7,363 nucleotides of DNA from Methanosarcinales archaeon (GTDB lineage: Archaea; Halobacteriota; Syntropharchaeia; Alkanophagales; Methanospirareceae): contig QMVO01000079.1 of assembly GCA_003661125.1 (NCBI GenBank), forward strand, positions 1 to 7,363, given 5' to 3'. The position numbers and the translations under genes are program-made. This document shows positions 5,224-7,363 of this stretch, piece after piece. The notes under the pieces are model-generated. The model was not told where the DNA came from and made no database searches. It was given only the letters and a program-made list of their open reading frames with translations. Each line of letters opens with the position of its first letter. The first letter of the stretch is position 1.

Positions 5224-5234
5224 TATTATATAAA
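5224..5234 (+). promoter_or_regulatory. Possible TATA element before the second fibre gene
   Basis: TATTATATAAA lies in the 49-base gap before ATG 5268. It would place a transcript start near 5255, leaving a short leader that includes a purine-rich Shine-Dalgarno-like GTAGAGGG (5253-5260). The surrounding AT richness makes this a weak call; read-through from upstream is equally possible. Confidence 0.35.
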
Positions 5235-5267
5235 AACAAAGATATTATATAGGTAGAGGGATAAGAA

Positions 5268-5801
5268 ATGGCATACCACCCGAAATGGATGACGAAGCCG
5301 ACCTACGATTCAAATGAAGATAACCTCGTTGATGATTCTGATAAAGTAGACGGTGCTGATGCGGGAGTTGCAGCGAATAATGTGTTCAAGATTCCTTCAG
5401 GGATTGCACAGGGAGATATCTTCTATGTTGATGGTAGCGGTAATGTTGTCAGATTAGCAGCAGGGACATCGGGACAGTACCTAAAAACGCAGGGTGCCGG
5501 CGCAAATCCTGTATGGGGTAGTGCTCCTGGGAGATGGAATGTGATATCAAAAAATACAAATTATTCTGCTTCCGATGGTGATTGCGTGCTCGTTGATGCC
5601 ACTTCGGGCGACATCACAATAACACTACCTGCGCCTTCAAAAGACTTGCAAGTAAATGTCAAAAAGATAGACTCATCGACGAATGTGGTGACTGTAGTAC
5701 CAAACGGTGGTAGTATAGATGGAGAAGCTTCTAAAGAGATATCAACACAATACGAATCGTATTTTTTTATTTCTGATGGTAGTGATTGGTATATTATATA
5801 A
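5268..5801 (+). CDS. Tail fibre-like protein, paralogous C-terminal domain
   Basis: A 177-residue protein preceded by AGAGGG. The first 88 residues are typical of phage tail fibre proteins. They comprise DDSDKVDGADAGVAANNVFK (22-41), GDIFYVDGSGNVVRLAAGTS (49-68) and GQYLKTQGAGANPVW (69-83), a short shaft-type beta segment. Residues 89-177 align without gaps to the last 89 residues of the preceding gene's product, with 44 identical positions by hand count; both end WYIL or WYII at the stop. The N-terminal halves are unrelated: here there is no metal knuckle. The pair looks like two fibres or two subunits sharing one tip domain, made by duplication of the tip and exchange of the N-terminal part. 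No signal peptide or membrane segment. Ligand unknown. Confidence 0.8.
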   Translation: MAYHPKWMTKPTYDSNEDNLVDDSDKVDGADAGVAANNVFKIPSGIAQGDIFYVDGSGNVVRLAAGTSGQYLKTQGAGANPVWGSAPGRWNVISKNTNYSASDGDCVLVDATSGDITITLPAPSKDLQVNVKKIDSSTNVVTVVPNGGSIDGEASKEISTQYESYFFISDGSDWYII

Positions 5802-5816
5802 TAGGAGAGCGATAAG

Positions 5817-6206
5817 ATGTCATATATACCTGCAATAAGTATCCCACCGGGGTTCAAAGAGGATAGCAAGAAGTTTACGGTGAGTTCCGTTGGAGAGAGT
5901 CCGGTAGCACATCAACTGACAGAGATGGAAGATGGTAGTGAATACATAATCAAAGAAGTACGAGTATACTTCAGTGGTACACCAAGCGATGATGCATATT
6001 TCCATCTTAATACTGCGTCGAGTGACGATGCGGCGACACGTTTTGCAGAGGGATATTACTGGGAAGGATCATTCAGGATGTTCGATGGTAACTTGAACGG
6101 TAAGATAAACGATACACTGAGTACAAAACCTTATCTGTTCGTGTGTGCGGGTACAGGAGCGAGTTCGCAGACTGTCTACGGTAGTATTAGATATTACTAT
6201 AAGTAG
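5817..6206 (+). CDS. Unrecognised small virion-cluster protein
   Basis: A 129-residue protein with AGGAG (5803-5807) nine bases before the ATG and only 15 bases after the previous stop. It opens MSYIPAISIPPGF. Likely beta strands follow: KKFTVSSVG, YIIKEVRVYFSG (43-54), DAYFHLNTA and YGSIRYYYK at the end. Composition is rich in Ser, Tyr and Gly with one Cys; no signal peptide, membrane segment or coiled coil. Aromatic-rich beta strands and its location behind the fibre genes fit a particle surface or accessory fibre protein, but I recognise no family. Its alternation of hydrophobic and polar residues and the good SD make it a real gene with high probability. Confidence 0.72.
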   Translation: MSYIPAISIPPGFKEDSKKFTVSSVGESPVAHQLTEMEDGSEYIIKEVRVYFSGTPSDDAYFHLNTASSDDAATRFAEGYYWEGSFRMFDGNLNGKINDTLSTKPYLFVCAGTGASSQTVYGSIRYYYK

Positions 6207-6229
6207 CAAGATAAAAAGGAGTAACAAAA

Positions 6230-7363
6230 ATGCTGGATGTAGCCAGAAGGGCATTTCTAGGTTTTGTAGCGGTAGTTGTGATTTTCTTGATTCTTAATAC
6301 AGGAGCGAATGCTATAACCATCTCAAATGTTACTAACAATACACCTATGGCAACGACAGTCTGGATTCTCTGGAATGTTTCTTCTGAAGCTAATAATACT
6401 GTGGAGTATTCTGTTAATCCTGATTTATCAAATTCTTTCTTTTCAAGTTGGAGCAATAACACAACCACTCCAATGGTGAAATTATGGAGCTTACAGCCAG
6501 CTACGACTTACTATTACAGGACTTGGAGCTTTAACACATCAAATGAGTCAGATTATGCTAATTCTTCAATATACACTCTTACAACTCAGGAATGTGTAAG
6601 TTATAGGTTAGTCAATGTAACTGATTCTTCCGTAACCAGAATTGATCATCCTATGCAGGAAGCATTGGATATGATTTGTCTTGATGGAGGAATAGTCGAA
6701 CTTAATAACGGAACTTTTAATATTTCCTCACCTATCAGAATCCGGGAGAACAATATTACTTTTAGAGGACAAGGTATTGGTGCAACACTAATCCATGTAA
6801 CCGCTGAAGACACCGATGCCATAGTGATTGGTAGATGGGATGATTGGAGAAAAAGATGTCAAGATATAGATAATAATCCCTATTTTTGGAAACCTTATGG
6901 AGTAAAATATCCACAAGATCATGAAAACCACCCAGAAAACTGGACTGATAATACTATAATAGAAAACTTTACTATCGACGGTCTGTCTACTTCTACAGCT
7001 TTTGGTTATGTCGGTATAGGAGGAGCACAGCTATGGAATACCTGTATATCAAGCGTTGAAATTATCGGTGATGGAGAAGATCATTCCTGCTTGATATATC
7101 TTGGTGCTGCTGTATATCCCACTGTAAAGGATTGTGAATTTAAAAATGGTGGACGAGGAGCAATGTTTGCGGTTGGTAGTGGCACTATTAAAGTCATAAA
7201 CAATCTATTTTACCACTGTACTTTCTATGATGGATTGGAATTTAATGGTGGTCTCTGTTGTGGTGATAATTTGGTTAAAGGAAATCAATTCATAAACGGT
7301 GGTGGTATAGAGATTTATTCTTCACATGATGTTGTAGTAACCGAAAACGTATTAGAAAATGGA
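6230..7363 (+). CDS. Secreted Fn3 plus parallel beta-helix protein, 3' end beyond window
   Basis: The frame is open from ATG 6230 to the right edge: 378 residues without a stop. AAGGAG (6216-6221) sits eight bases before the ATG. A signal peptide covers residues about 1-28: a twin-arginine-like ARRAFLGF, a hydrophobic core VAVVVIFLIL, and a likely cleavage after ANA. Residues about 30-119 form a fibronectin type III-like domain (TTVWILWNVSSEANNTVEYS, then LQPATTYYYRTWSF). From about 138 a pectate-lyase-3-like right-handed beta-helix begins with MQEALDMICLDGGIVELNNG and NITFRGQGIGATLIHV, continuing in short N/G-rich turns to the edge. About 15 N-x-S/T sequons suggest heavy glycosylation outside the cell. 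It could be a virus-encoded surface protein or depolymerase, or a host S-layer-type protein at a provirus border. Catalytic residues cannot be judged in the partial sequence. Confidence 0.85.
   Translation, partial: MLDVARRAFLGFVAVVVIFLILNTGANAITISNVTNNTPMATTVWILWNVSSEANNTVEYSVNPDLSNSFFSSWSNNTTTPMVKLWSLQPATTYYYRTWSFNTSNESDYANSSIYTLTTQECVSYRLVNVTDSSVTRIDHPMQEALDMICLDGGIVELNNGTFNISSPIRIRENNITFRGQGIGATLIHVTAEDTDAIVIGRWDDWRKRCQDIDNNPYFWKPYGVKYPQDHENHPENWTDNTIIENFTIDGLSTSTAFGYVGIGGAQLWNTCISSVEIIGDGEDHSCLIYLGAAVYPTVKDCEFKNGGRGAMFAVGSGTIKVINNLFYHCTFYDGLEFNGGLCCGDNLVKGNQFINGGGIEIYSSHDVVVTENVLENG

Noticed and set aside
5561..5869. 102-codon - strand frame across the second fibre gene
   Set aside because: It overlaps two well-supported + strand genes and has no SD; no recognisable domain.
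6193..6205. 13-base match ATTACTATAAGTA to 1160-1172 in the divergent promoter
   Set aside because: Here it encodes the end of the 129-residue protein and its stop; a 13-base AT-rich match in a window this size is expected by chance.
6187..6468. 93-codon - strand frame at the start of the secreted protein
   Set aside because: The + strand frame has an SD, a signal peptide and an Fn3 domain; this is its shadow.
4703..7363. Diversity-generating retroelement acting on the fibre genes
   Set aside because: No reverse transcriptase and no near-identical template repeat with A-specific changes is visible; the two tip domains differ at all kinds of positions. Flanking sequence would be needed to exclude it fully.
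1..7363. tRNA, rRNA, CRISPR array, insertion sequence or attachment site
   Set aside because: No cloverleaf, regularly spaced repeats, transposase or terminal inverted repeats were seen on either strand.

Overview
The window looks like part of an archaeal tailed virus or provirus: a virion and tail-appendage gene cluster on the + strand, with a short divergent operon on the - strand. The archaeal reading rests on promoter form. A-rich/TATA elements of the TTTATATA or TTTATAAA type lie about 25-27 bases before the first start codon of several transcription units (1142 on the - strand; 1543/1546 and 4703 on the + strand). These starts have no Shine-Dalgarno (SD) sequence and so appear leaderless. 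Genes inside the operons carry strong GGAGG/GAGGTGA-type SD sites. A host among methane-cycling or related archaea is plausible but is not shown by the sequence. The viral reading rests on recognisable phage-type structural families, not on a terminase, portal or major capsid gene, none of which lies in the window.

Left part (1-1142, - strand): a three-gene operon, read leftwards. It holds a 50-residue ribbon-helix-helix-like protein (1142-990), a 28-residue acidic microprotein (1011-925) and a GT-B fold glycosyltransferase that runs off the left edge (918 to <1). Between 1143 and 1224 is a compact divergent control region with one near-symmetric TATA element usable in both directions and two different inverted repeats.

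Middle (1225-4473, + strand): a coiled-coil protein with a C-terminal membrane anchor (start reassigned to GTG 1225), then a leaderless 97-residue beta-rich protein. Four closely spaced phage-type virion proteins follow: a 110-residue beta-sandwich protein, a 148-residue structural protein, a LamG/concanavalin-A-like lectin protein and a 321-residue tail or baseplate-type protein with an internal repeat.

Right part (4474-7363, + strand): a 43-residue microprotein with a strict five-residue Tyr-Trp repeat, and two fibre-like proteins with homologous C-terminal domains (44 of 89 positions identical by my hand alignment). The first fibre-like protein begins with a rubredoxin-like metal knuckle whose fourth cysteine is aspartate. 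Then come a 129-residue unknown protein and the start of a secreted, sequon-rich Fn3 plus parallel beta-helix protein that runs off the right edge.

Taken together, most of the + strand genes look like surface-exposed or adhesive parts of a particle (lectin fold, fibres, aromatic repeat, beta-helix). The divergent glycosyltransferase could modify virion or host-surface glycans. That link is inference from proximity only.
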